A stretch of DNA of 32,791 bases from Bacteroidales bacterium (GTDB lineage: Bacteria > Bacteroidota > Bacteroidia > Bacteroidales > UBA7960), in contig SLKR01000071.1 in NCBI GenBank assembly GCA_007134525.1, positions 1-32,791 on the forward strand. The letters are read 5' to 3'. Of this stretch, positions 16,902 through 24,548 are shown piece by piece. The position numbers were made by a program, and so were the translations under genes. A model generated the notes under the pieces. The model worked only from the letters and a program-made list of their open reading frames with translations, did not search any database and was not told the origin of the DNA. Every line of letters begins with the position of its first letter. The stretch's first letter is position 1.

Positions 16902-18173
16902 TTATATTGCCCCGTATATTAGGCCAGAAATTGTAGCCATTATTACCACGAGTATAACGAATACAGTAGTCTTCTTTGTTCCGAGTACGCTGTGTATCAC
17001 CAGCATATTGGGCAATGAAAGTGCCGGGCCGGCGAGTAACAGTGCCAGTGCAGGCCCTTTACCCATGCCTGAGACGATCAGCCCCTGCAATATGGGTATC
17101 TCCGTTAGGGTGGCAAAATACATAAAGGCCCCGAACACCGATGCAAATGCATTGGAGCCAATGCTGTTGCCCCCGACCAGCGACTCAACCCAGACGGAGG
17201 GTATAAGGCCTTCACCTGTTGCTGTTCCTAAAAGCAAACCGGCTATCAGAACCCCTGCTCCCAGAAGAGGTAAAATCTGTTTTGTAAAATCCCAGGTTTC
17301 AAATATCCATTCCCTGGCCTCACCCTTCTGCCTGAGGCTTATTATTACAAGTGCCACCACTGCAAGCAAAAAGGGCACTTCAGGAGGATCAAACAAAATT
17401 GCTGCAGCAACAACGGTTAATGCTCCAATGGCAACATGCTGCCATCTCATTTCAAGAATATATACAAGGGAAAGTATCAGCAAGATCCCAAAGAAAGAGG
17501 TAATATGCCATTTGTCAACTCCGATGAATTTATCTTCCCCCCAGTTGGCAAAAATCAATATGAAAACCAGAACGAAGAAATGAAAGGCGGTTTGCCATAA
17601 CGGGCGGCCATCTTCGGGCGCTTGCATATTCATCTGTTCTTCAGTGCGCGCCTTTTCTTCTTTCCGGAATATAAAGGACATTATCAGCCCTATCACTACG
17701 CTGAACACCACAGCACCTATAATCCTTGCCAGTCCGAGCTCCCATCCGAGTATCCTTGCCGTAAGGATTATGGCCAGAATATTTATTGCGGGGCCGGAGT
17801 ATAGGAAGGCAATGGCAGGACCCAGGCCTGCTCCCCTTTTGTGAATGCTTGAAAAAAGCGGAAGAACAGTACAGGAACAAACTGCCAGTATAGTGCCTGA
17901 TACCGAAGCCACAAGATATGCCTTCCATTTTTTTGCCCTGGCACCAAAATACTTTATTACCGCTGCCTGGCTTATAAAAACTGCAATAACCCCTGCAATG
18001 AAGAAAGCCGGAATAAGACACAGAATTACATGTTCCCTGGCATAATACCTCGCAAGGCTTAATGCTTCATAAACGGCATTCTCAAAGCGTGCCTGCCCCA
18101 GAGGCATGAAGTATACCGCAATGAAAATTATAAGCAGCCAGAATAGTATCTTAAGCTCTTTTCTTGTTTCCAT
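16902..18173 (-). CDS. ArsP/DUF318-type permease
   Basis: A 423-residue inner-membrane permease with about 10 hydrophobic segments. The family signature is clear: VCSCTVLPLFSSIHKRGAGLGPAIAF (Cys99, Cys101 in the CSC motif) followed by LYSGPAINILAI, and a second inverted half with FGAFMYFATLTEIPILQGL and LLAGPALSLPNML. Some members (ArsP) export trivalent organoarsenicals; most are unassigned. It lies between the ArsG/CcdA-like gene (19-base gap) and the small thioredoxin gene (45-base gap). The substrate could be an organoarsenical, another metalloid or a thiol compound. Confidence 0.9.
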   Translation of the reverse strand: METRKELKILFWLLIIFIAVYFMPLGQARFENAVYEALSLARYYAREHVILCLIPAFFIAGVIAVFISQAAVIKYFGARAKKWKAYLVASVSGTILAVCSCTVLPLFSSIHKRGAGLGPAIAFLYSGPAINILAIILTARILGWELGLARIIGAVVFSVVIGLIMSFIFRKEEKARTEEQMNMQAPEDGRPLWQTAFHFFVLVFILIFANWGEDKFIGVDKWHITSFFGILLILSLVYILEMRWQHVAIGALTVVAAAILFDPPEVPFLLAVVALVIISLRQKGEAREWIFETWDFTKQILPLLGAGVLIAGLLLGTATGEGLIPSVWVESLVGGNSIGSNAFASVFGAFMYFATLTEIPILQGLIVSGMGKGPALALLLAGPALSLPNMLVIHSVLGTKKTTVFVILVVIMATISGLIYGAI

Positions 18174-18192
18174 AATACTTATAAGTCAGGCA

Positions 18193-18897
18193 TCAGGTAT
18201 AGAACATCAGAGAGTAATAAACACCAACAACAATAAAAATTATTGCAACAGTGCGACGAAACCACTTTTCAAACGACTGGATCCGGTTATAAAATGATCC
18301 CACTCCCGAAACACTGTATGCAAGCAGATAGGCTACCAAAATAACCGGCAGGCCGGTTGCAATGGCAAATACAAACGGTAGTATTAGCCCTTCGGGGCTT
18401 GATATTGTCATTGGGATCAATATTCCAAAATAGAGAACACCACTGTAGGGGCAAAACGCAAGGGCAAAAAGAAATCCAATCAAAAGGGCACTGAGCAACC
18501 CCATTGATCCTGTTTTTTCGGCAAGCTTGCTCAGAAAGCCTCCACTGTTTCCTGTAAGATTTATCCTTATAATGTTAAGCATTAATATCCCGAATACAAT
18601 CAGCAGCGGACCAAGAAACTTCTCACCGTAGTTTTGGAAAAAATATGCTATCTCAAAACTTGAAGCCCCGAAATATATAATTACCCCAATCAGCGTATAA
18701 GCGATAGCACGGCCCAGAGTGTACAAGAGCCCGCTGAAAAATACTTTTTTTTTGTTTGTGATATCCCTTGATATGTAAGCTGTTGCCGTTATGTTTGTAG
18801 CCAGGGGGCATGGGCTTATTGCGGTCATAAGGCCAAGTAAAAAGGCCGTCAGAGCCGGGAAGGATACTGCGTCCAACAATGATTGAAGAAATTCCAT
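18193..18897 (-). CDS. ArsG-family/CcdA-DsbD-like membrane protein
   Basis: A 234-residue protein with about six membrane helices, similar to the transmembrane domain of DsbD/CcdA. Two conserved motifs carry the paired redox cysteines: AISPCPLATNIT (Cys30) and FALAFCPYSGVLYFG (Cys149). Close homologues are annotated as aromatic aminobenzylarsenical efflux permease ArsG. The cysteine pair also suits the CcdA mechanism of carrying electrons across the membrane. It is the first gene of the operon, about 22 bases from the predicted transcript start, followed by the permease, thioredoxin and ArsF-like genes. No ArsR regulator gene is next to it. Confidence 0.88.
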   Translation of the reverse strand: MEFLQSLLDAVSFPALTAFLLGLMTAISPCPLATNITATAYISRDITNKKKVFFSGLLYTLGRAIAYTLIGVIIYFGASSFEIAYFFQNYGEKFLGPLLIVFGILMLNIIRINLTGNSGGFLSKLAEKTGSMGLLSALLIGFLFALAFCPYSGVLYFGILIPMTISSPEGLILPFVFAIATGLPVILVAYLLAYSVSGVGSFYNRIQSFEKWFRRTVAIIFIVVGVYYSLMFYT

Positions 18898-18926
18898 TCT
18901 ATTCCGTCATACTTTTATTTGCCGGC

Positions 18927-18950
18927 CAAAGCTATAAATTATAATTTATA
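18927..18950 (-). promoter_or_regulatory. Promoter with 18-bp palindromic operator for the ArsG-permease operon
   Basis: On the minus strand the -7 box is TAGCTTTG (18927-18934). Immediately upstream, and sharing its TA, is the perfect 18-bp palindrome TATAAATTATAATTTATA (18933-18950). A repressor bound there would block the -7 region. The -33 element is poor (TTTCG, about 22 bases away). ArsR/SmtB repressors bind AT-rich dyads like this, but no regulator gene is present nearby, so its identity is inferred. Confidence 0.6.
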
Positions 18951-19013
18951 ATTCGACGAAATACGATAATAATATTTATGAAAAATTTTGTGAGAAGTTA
19001 CAATATGCGGAAG

Positions 19014-19397
19014 TTACCAGATTTTTGTCATTGGTGCTCCCCAGTCGTCGATCTCTTCAGACCATAAAAACAGCTGGCGGCCATGCACCTTGTACCTTAA
19101 GGGGTCCGACTCCTCTCCGCCTTCAACATAAAATACAATACTGCTGTTCTCGACCCTCCATTGCCAGGAACGGTCCTGACCGTATATTGTCTGCATAGCG
19201 GTGCCATCACTAAAGAAAGTGTAACCGGTTACGTTTTCTGAGGACCCATATTGCAGTTCCCACCTTCCGTACAGTTCGTTATCGAGGCTCTTCAGCAATT
19301 CGGTATCATCTTCTTCACAGGATGAAAAACCTATGGCAATCAGTGCAACTATTGTCGCGAATATAAGCGCAGGTGCTTTTTTAAGTACGGACTTCAT
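19014..19397 (-). CDS. Small lipoprotein, lipocalin-like hypothetical
   Basis: A 127-residue protein with a lysine-rich start, a hydrophobic stretch (about 9-23) and a lipobox-like FSSC with Cys27, followed by acidic EEDD as in exported Bacteroidota lipoproteins. The mature part resembles the lipocalin-like fold common in this phylum: LYGRWELQY, YTFFSDGTAMQ, WQWRVENSSIVF and LRYKVHGRQLFLW. It is single-copy, monocistronic, and preceded by a clear -7 box. The function is unknown. Confidence 0.8.
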   Translation of the reverse strand: MKSVLKKAPALIFATIVALIAIGFSSCEEDDTELLKSLDNELYGRWELQYGSSENVTGYTFFSDGTAMQTIYGQDRSWQWRVENSSIVFYVEGGEESDPLRYKVHGRQLFLWSEEIDDWGAPMTKIW

Positions 19398-19422
19398 AAG
19401 TGCTGCAGTTAAAATGTTGGTA

Positions 19423-19430
19423 CAAAGATA
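19423..19430 (-). promoter_or_regulatory. -7 box of the small lipoprotein gene
   Basis: On the minus strand it reads TATCTTTG, matching TAnnTTTG, with a TTTTTG -33-like element 18 bases further upstream. It lies 26 bases before the ATG, giving a short leader. Confidence 0.6.
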
Positions 19431-19538
19431 AAAATTTTATAAATGCCCCAAAAACAAGATCTGTGATTTACTAAAAACTCCGTAAAGAAACAGTTACGTG
19501 CAGTCAGCGGATCCCCAGTTTGTTAACGGCTTTATTCT

Positions 19539-19546
19539 TATCTTTG
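19539..19546 (+). promoter_or_regulatory. Candidate -7 box upstream of the TPR lipoprotein gene
   Basis: TATCTTTG matches TAnnTTTG; a TTTG at 19519-19522 lies only 16 bases upstream, shorter than the preferred 19-21. It would give a leader of about 125 bases before the ATG at 19677. The rest of the 279-base spacer between 19398 and 19676 shows nothing else I recognise except a weak GGCCA/TGGCC hairpin near 19624-19639. Confidence 0.4.
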
Positions 19547-19676
19547 TTGGTTGAATGCATCTGTGGGGTACAATGTAAGAAGTTATCCGGCGTTCATCTA
19601 AATGAATTTGACAGGTATTTTACCGGCCATATTGTTGGCCTTATAAGTATAGAATAACACAAGAGTTAAATAACGG

Positions 19677-20813
19677 ATGAAAAGGTTAGTATTATTATTG
19701 ACAGTTATATTTGTGTCGGGCTGCAGCGTATTTACCCCCTTACAGAGGAGCAAATTCCTAACAGTTCATCACCTTACAGAAACAAGGAATTATGATGATG
19801 CCAAAATTGTAATTGAAGAAATGATTGAGAATGGAGAGTTTGCTGAGCTCCCAAGAACCTGGTATCTGAGGGGGGTCCTGGCCCAGACAGCTTACCGTGA
19901 TGACAAGCAGAACCTGTATTCTGACCAGCTCTATGTTATCTATGAGTCTTTCGAGCGTCATCATGAACTATCGGGCAGTGACAGGGCAAAAAACCAGATT
20001 AAGCCCAAGTATATTCAGCTGGCAAATGACCTGCAAAGGCTTGGTGAGAGGCAGTTCAGAAACGGAAACTACAGTCAGTCACTCAAGGCATTTGAACATG
20101 CGCTGGCCATAACCCGAATGCAGACACTTGCTATCGAACAAGATAAAAGCCTTGTTTATAATGCCGGCCTGGCAGCCTTTGAAAGCGAAGAGTGGGAAAA
20201 AGCAGAAAAGCATTTGGGTAAACTGCACAAACACGGATACTCAACCAACGCGACCCATTTGCTTTACAAAACAATGCTTGCGCAGGAAGATAAAGATGCT
20301 GCCAGGAGAGTCCTTATGGAAGGTGTAGGCAAGTACGAAGACAACGAGGACCTTATAATGCTGCTTGTTGACTTTTTGGCTGATAATGGAGATGAAAATG
20401 CTGCCCTGGATGTACTTAGTGAAGCTATCTATGATGACCCTGAGAACCATAACCTCCATTATACCAAAGGCCTTATTTACCAGAGAACCGGTATGTTCAA
20501 TGATGCTGTTCTCTCCTACTTCGATGCCCATGAAAAGGATCCTGAACATCTGATGACCTATGTCAACATCGCTACATGTTATTACAATATAGGAGTGGAA
20601 ATTGATGAGGAAGCAAGAACAATGACAAACCAGGCAGAGGTAAATGAGATGAGGATAAAATCAGAGGCTGCCTATGAATCTGCAGTTACATGGCTTGACA
20701 AGGTGAATGAGAAAGAACCCGGTGAACAGGAAGTTTTGGATGTTATATATGATCTCTACAGCCGTCTGCGTTTGACTGACAAGGTAAGGGATACTGAAAG
20801 CAATTTAAATTAG
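19677..20813 (+). CDS. TPR-repeat lipoprotein
   Basis: A 378-residue lipoprotein. The signal peptide ends in the lipobox VSGC, so Cys16 is lipidated. The rest is alpha-helical with tetratricopeptide units, for example the repeat starting ALAITRMQTLAIEQDKSLVYNAGLAAFESEEWEKAEKHL (about 147-185), and later NHNLHYTKGLIYQRTGMFNDAVLSYFDAHEKDP and MTYVNIATCYYNIGVE units near 270-320. TPR lipoproteins act as protein-protein scaffolds in the envelope. Its partner cannot be told. It is convergent with the DUF3078 gene, with 7 bases between the stops. Confidence 0.88.
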   Translation: MKRLVLLLTVIFVSGCSVFTPLQRSKFLTVHHLTETRNYDDAKIVIEEMIENGEFAELPRTWYLRGVLAQTAYRDDKQNLYSDQLYVIYESFERHHELSGSDRAKNQIKPKYIQLANDLQRLGERQFRNGNYSQSLKAFEHALAITRMQTLAIEQDKSLVYNAGLAAFESEEWEKAEKHLGKLHKHGYSTNATHLLYKTMLAQEDKDAARRVLMEGVGKYEDNEDLIMLLVDFLADNGDENAALDVLSEAIYDDPENHNLHYTKGLIYQRTGMFNDAVLSYFDAHEKDPEHLMTYVNIATCYYNIGVEIDEEARTMTNQAEVNEMRIKSEAAYESAVTWLDKVNEKEPGEQEVLDVIYDLYSRLRLTDKVRDTESNLN

Positions 20814-20829
20814 GCTTCTGCTAAAGCCT
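20812..20829. terminator. Hairpin spanning the two convergent stop codons
   Basis: AGGCTT (20812-20817) pairs with AAGCCT (20824-20829) around a 6-base loop. Both TAG stop codons (20811-20813 plus, 20821-20823 minus) fall in or at the hairpin. On the minus strand it is followed by the AT-rich TAATTTAAATT; on the plus strand there is no T tract. Weak terminator for the minus-strand lipid operon at best. Confidence 0.4.
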
Positions 20830-22728
20830 CAGCGACAAAGTGATTCCAAGGAACTGATTTATCTGTGGCCGCGGGACCTTCTTCTCACTGCCATCAGGCA
20901 GCAAAACAGGATCACCATGGCTGTCAGTAACCGGGAAACGCACATTGTCATTGTAGATGAGGTGAAAGTTAAAACGTACAGTGAAATTCCAGTGGAGTTG
21001 CTGTTCAAGGTTCATCTCCCAGTCAACATCTACGTTCTGTGGCTTTTTCAGGTAATTGGAAAATAACCTTACCGAATTAGATATCTCAAGCCCGTTCAAC
21101 ACCTCTGCCTTGTGTTTTATGACCATCTGCCCACCCATTTCCTGCCGGGATCGTTTTCCCTCCTCGATACCGTGTGCCCTTTGGTTTATGTTCACTGTGT
21201 CCAGGACAAATGTATTCCTGTAAGAAAGGATGGAAAAGTTAATTGTTGTATTTCTGAATGGCTCATATTCCGCACCCATACCCAGTGTAATTGAACCCGG
21301 GTTAAGGAATTTAGATACAGGAACTGAATCATTGGGGTATTTAAAACCCTCAGCCAGCTGGGTCTTCATGTACAATACCGAACTAAAATCCAGCTTATCT
21401 ACAAACTCCTTGTTAAACTGTGAGTTAAGTTCAATAATATCAGTGCTGATCCTGCTGCCGTGTTCTTTTGTCCTGGTGGAGCCAAAACGGAGACGGGTGC
21501 TGGTGGTCCAGTGGGTCTTGCTCTCCTTGTTATTGTATCTTGCCCTGGCATTAATGTCAAACATAAAAGACAGCGAACTTTCTCCACCCCTGGCCCAGTA
21601 AGATAAGTAGTTTTGATTAAGCGAGAATGAATTGGATATCCCGGTATCCCAAAAAGCCGGAACTTCTTCCAGCGGACTTATACTCAAAAGTGACCTTTCA
21701 GGTGCGGCTGTTGTGATCGGAATGCCATCTGCTGGTTTTTTCTCGAGTCTTTCAACAAAAATATCGTCTTCCAGGCTCAGAGTTATCTCATGCTTGGCGG
21801 GGTTGCCCATCCAGATTGTTATGGAGTCGCCCTCGGCATTTTTTACCCAGTACCTGTATGAGGGGTCATCACCCACTGTAAGCCAGAAGGGGGTTCGCAC
21901 ACCATTTATGTCATGGAAATGAACGAGAATGGAGTCACGCTCATAGGTATGAGAAAGTAATGTTTCTACAGACTGCCTAAGGGAATCAGGCATACTGTTG
22001 TCGGGGACAATATAGAATGGTGAGGGTTGGTCAGCCATGATTACCTGTCTGGTATCTGAGATAACTATCCCGGTGCTGTCGGGTAAAAAACTTAGTGACC
22101 TGCTGCTTCCGGGCGGTAACAGGGGTGGTTGCACATCTTCTTCTTCAAACCGGTGGATCTCAATGTTCTTTGCCTGAAGATATGCGTAGTCAATGACCAC
22201 TTCTGTAATGGTGTCACTTACCTGGAGAACTGAGTCAAGTACCGCCTGGACATTTAGGGTTGCCGCTCCGTATGGATACTCCAGGGTGTCGTCAACTGCA
22301 TGCATGATAACGGTTTGCCTTTCGATGAAGGGATCCTTTTCCAGGACTACCGTGTCAACTATAAAGGATCCCTCATCGAGCCAGCGAAGTGGCAGGGTAT
22401 CGCGGCTTACAATATATCCCTGGCGCAGCTCTATGGAATCGTAGGGAAACTCCAGCAGCCTTATCCTGACGCTGTCAAATGGCTCCCTGAAGTTGTCTAT
22501 TAGCCTTTTGATCGACACTCTGAGGGTGTCATCTTCGTTCCTGAAAAGGTCCTCCAGGTCGATCAGCCTTATCAGGTAATCTGATGCATCAGCCGGAGAA
22601 AGCTCAGCTTCTGGGGCGAACAGAGTATCTGTTGCGGCTACCGGGGGTCTGTCCTGAGCGGCTGTATTATTATTAATAATTAACAGGGAAAGAAACAGAA
22701 ATGGCAGTAAAAACGAATACCGGAACAT
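20821..22728 (-). CDS. DUF3078 outer-membrane-associated protein
   Basis: A 635-residue exported protein with a signal peptide (about 1-24). The N-terminal half (about 25-350) is acidic, rich in aspartate and beta-prone, with repeated DTL/DSI motifs, and I recognise no domain there. The C-terminal part (about 355-635) is the DUF3078 domain: FSLNQNYLSYWARGGESSLSF, ARARYNNKESKTHW, LRFGSTRTKEHGSRISTD, then alternating beta strands ending in an aromatic-free LSLRL. DUF3078 is a Bacteroidota family thought to form an outer-membrane beta structure. The gene begins 39 bases after the UbiA-like gene with no promoter-like box between, so it is probably the last gene of the lipid operon. A role as outer-membrane partner for the lipid is a guess. 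Confidence 0.87.
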   Translation of the reverse strand: MFRYSFLLPFLFLSLLIINNNTAAQDRPPVAATDTLFAPEAELSPADASDYLIRLIDLEDLFRNEDDTLRVSIKRLIDNFREPFDSVRIRLLEFPYDSIELRQGYIVSRDTLPLRWLDEGSFIVDTVVLEKDPFIERQTVIMHAVDDTLEYPYGAATLNVQAVLDSVLQVSDTITEVVIDYAYLQAKNIEIHRFEEEDVQPPLLPPGSSRSLSFLPDSTGIVISDTRQVIMADQPSPFYIVPDNSMPDSLRQSVETLLSHTYERDSILVHFHDINGVRTPFWLTVGDDPSYRYWVKNAEGDSITIWMGNPAKHEITLSLEDDIFVERLEKKPADGIPITTAAPERSLLSISPLEEVPAFWDTGISNSFSLNQNYLSYWARGGESSLSFMFDINARARYNNKESKTHWTTSTRLRFGSTRTKEHGSRISTDIIELNSQFNKEFVDKLDFSSVLYMKTQLAEGFKYPNDSVPVSKFLNPGSITLGMGAEYEPFRNTTINFSILSYRNTFVLDTVNINQRAHGIEEGKRSRQEMGGQMVIKHKAEVLNGLEISNSVRLFSNYLKKPQNVDVDWEMNLEQQLHWNFTVRFNFHLIYNDNVRFPVTDSHGDPVLLPDGSEKKVPRPQINQFLGITLSLRL

Positions 22729-22767
22729 GATTCTATTTTGGGTTAAACTATTAATGCTGCTTTATTT

Positions 22768-23709
22768 TTAACAAAGATATATGAGAGTTATTGTTTCCCC
22801 CCGGAATATGAATAAAAAATTCTGAAGGGCATCAGTGTTAATGGATGCGACCAGGAAAGCAAGCAGCCCAATGAGCGCCCCCATTTTTTGCAGCCGGCTT
22901 ATTTTCCTGAAATCCTGCTGTCCGGGATCGGCAAACAAAGTTAAGAGCAGTGCGTATAGTACAATAGTACTTCCAGTAATCATCAAAATAAGATATGAAC
23001 GAGGGTTTATTATTGGTGTAAAGACCGGTATAATCAGAAATAATATTGCCATAAAATTAAAGAAAGCAGAAACCATAGCTGCTCTCCTTTTACCCAGCCT
23101 TATGGCCAGGGTCTTTACGCCTTGCTGGAAGTCTCCCCTGATATCTTCACAGCCTTTGATGATTTCACGGGCCATCAGCAGCGAAAAAGTGGCCAGAAAG
23201 AAGTAATAGATAAAAACAGGGATATTGGTGCCATTCACTATAGCCCCATATATCAGGCCGGCAGAAAAGGAAGTACTAACAATAATATTGCCCAAAAACC
23301 CGCTTCTTTTGCCATAAGAGGCATATAACCAGCCAGTAAATCCGAAAAACAGCGCAATTATGACATTGATAAACGAAAGGTTAAGAACAATGCTGTGAAC
23401 TACCGATATCAAAATTGCAGAACCCAAAGTAAACGCATACAGAATCTTCGCCTCATTAATGGTTATGTCTCCCCTTGGAATCGGACGTTTTGGCCTGTTT
23501 ACCCTGTCTATTTTATAATCATATATGTCATTGATTATCATTGCTGAGCTGACAATCAAAAAATACATAAGGCAAGCCAGTGCAATATTGGCTGTCAGGA
23601 CAAAAGAGGCTGTGTCTGTTCGGGTGTTCAATATTCCTACAATAATCGTCAAACAACCCATCAGTCCGTTAACGGGGCGCATGATTCCTATACCCGCATT
23701 TATATTCAT
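22768..23709 (-). CDS. UbiA-family prenyltransferase, digeranylgeranylglyceryl phosphate synthase-like
   Basis: A 313-residue integral membrane prenyltransferase with about eight or nine helices. Both Mg-diphosphate motifs are intact: NDIYDYKID (Asn60, Asp61, Asp64, Asp68) followed by RVNRPKRPIPRG, and EDIRGD (Asp189, Asp193) followed by QQGVKTLAIRLG. The RPKRPIPRG segment and the short N-terminus fit the archaeal DGGGP synthase branch, which adds a second prenyl chain to prenylglyceryl phosphate. Its place 20 bases after the GGGPS gene, which makes that substrate, supports this over menaquinone, heme or chlorophyll prenyltransferases. Chain length cannot be read from the sequence. Start ATG at 23707-23709; MRPVNG nine codons later is an alternative. 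Confidence 0.88.
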   Translation of the reverse strand: MNINAGIGIMRPVNGLMGCLTIIVGILNTRTDTASFVLTANIALACLMYFLIVSSAMIINDIYDYKIDRVNRPKRPIPRGDITINEAKILYAFTLGSAILISVVHSIVLNLSFINVIIALFFGFTGWLYASYGKRSGFLGNIIVSTSFSAGLIYGAIVNGTNIPVFIYYFFLATFSLLMAREIIKGCEDIRGDFQQGVKTLAIRLGKRRAAMVSAFFNFMAILFLIIPVFTPIINPRSYLILMITGSTIVLYALLLTLFADPGQQDFRKISRLQKMGALIGLLAFLVASINTDALQNFLFIFRGETITLIYLC

Positions 23710-23729
23710 ATCTGCTTCCTCGTCAGGAG

Positions 23730-24536
23730 TTATTTTTTTCTGTAGTCTTTTTTCTGATTCTTCCCTGCAGACTTGATCTCCCGTATGATAGGCTTCAGCG
23801 AGCTTCCCTTGTCTTTTAATACATTTTTCTCTATAAAGGTTCCCATAACTATAATGTCTGCTCCTGCTTCAACCAGCAACCTTGCGTCTTCTGCGGAGTT
23901 TATGCCCCCTCCGGCAATTATTGGCACAGACAAAACCTTCGAGGCCAGGGATATGTGCGAAGCAGGTATTCTGTTACCGTCAGATCCAGCTTCAAGATAC
24001 ACCATTTTAAATCCGTACATCTCAGCGGCTAAAGCATATGCCGCGGTCAGCTTCGGGTTGTTCCTGGGCAGGAGTTTTGCATTTCCGACCCAGCCCGCCA
24101 TAGCTCCGGGTTCTATTATCAGATAAGCCATGGAGAAATATTCTATCCCGGAAGACTTGACAGGGTAAGAGACCAGTGCCTGTTGGCCCACAATGAAGTA
24201 GGGGTCTTTTGAGTTCAGCAATGACATGAAAAAAACCGCATCTGCCCTGGGCGAAAGGTTAGTCATGCCACCTGGAAATATTATAACAGGAAGTCCGGTT
24301 CTTGATTTAATCCTTTCAATGGTACCGGAAACAAACTCCTGGTCGGATATTGTACTGCCGCCTACTAGAATTGCATCGCTACCTGCCTGCTCGCAATATT
24401 CTGCCATTATACCTGCCTCTTCCGGATCCTGCTTGTGTGGATCCGGGTCTATCAGGGAAAAGTGCAGGGCACCTTCGGCGTTGATTCTGCTTAACAGATA
24501 AGAATATACGGTTTTGTTGCCTGATTTGTCAAACAT
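23730..24536 (-). CDS. Geranylgeranylglyceryl (heptaprenylglyceryl) phosphate synthase
   Basis: A 268-residue soluble TIM-barrel enzyme of the PcrB/GGGPS family, which forms the first ether bond between a prenyl diphosphate and sn-glycerol-1-phosphate. Family positions are intact: FSLIDPD (Asp30, Asp32) for diphosphate and Mg, LVGGS (57-61), FPGG (87-90), the glycerophosphate loop YLEAGSDG (170-177), IAGGGI (207-212) and VMGTFIE (240-246). The length is greater than Bacillus PcrB (about 230) and fits the group of bacterial and archaeal enzymes found in Bacteroidota. It is placed between the reductase (12-base gap) and UbiA (20-base gap) genes, the order of a dedicated ether-lipid pathway. Start ATG at 24534-24536. 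Confidence 0.94.
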   Translation of the reverse strand: MFDKSGNKTVYSYLLSRINAEGALHFSLIDPDPHKQDPEEAGIMAEYCEQAGSDAILVGGSTISDQEFVSGTIERIKSRTGLPVIIFPGGMTNLSPRADAVFFMSLLNSKDPYFIVGQQALVSYPVKSSGIEYFSMAYLIIEPGAMAGWVGNAKLLPRNNPKLTAAYALAAEMYGFKMVYLEAGSDGNRIPASHISLASKVLSVPIIAGGGINSAEDARLLVEAGADIIVMGTFIEKNVLKDKGSSLKPIIREIKSAGKNQKKDYRKK

Positions 24537-24548
24537 AGTTTTACTTTT

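Noticed and set aside
22768-23709. UbiA-like gene as menaquinone prenyltransferase MenA or heme O synthase
   Set aside because: No men or cytochrome oxidase genes are near, and the gene directly follows GGGPS, whose product is the DGGGPS substrate. A tree would be needed to exclude it fully.
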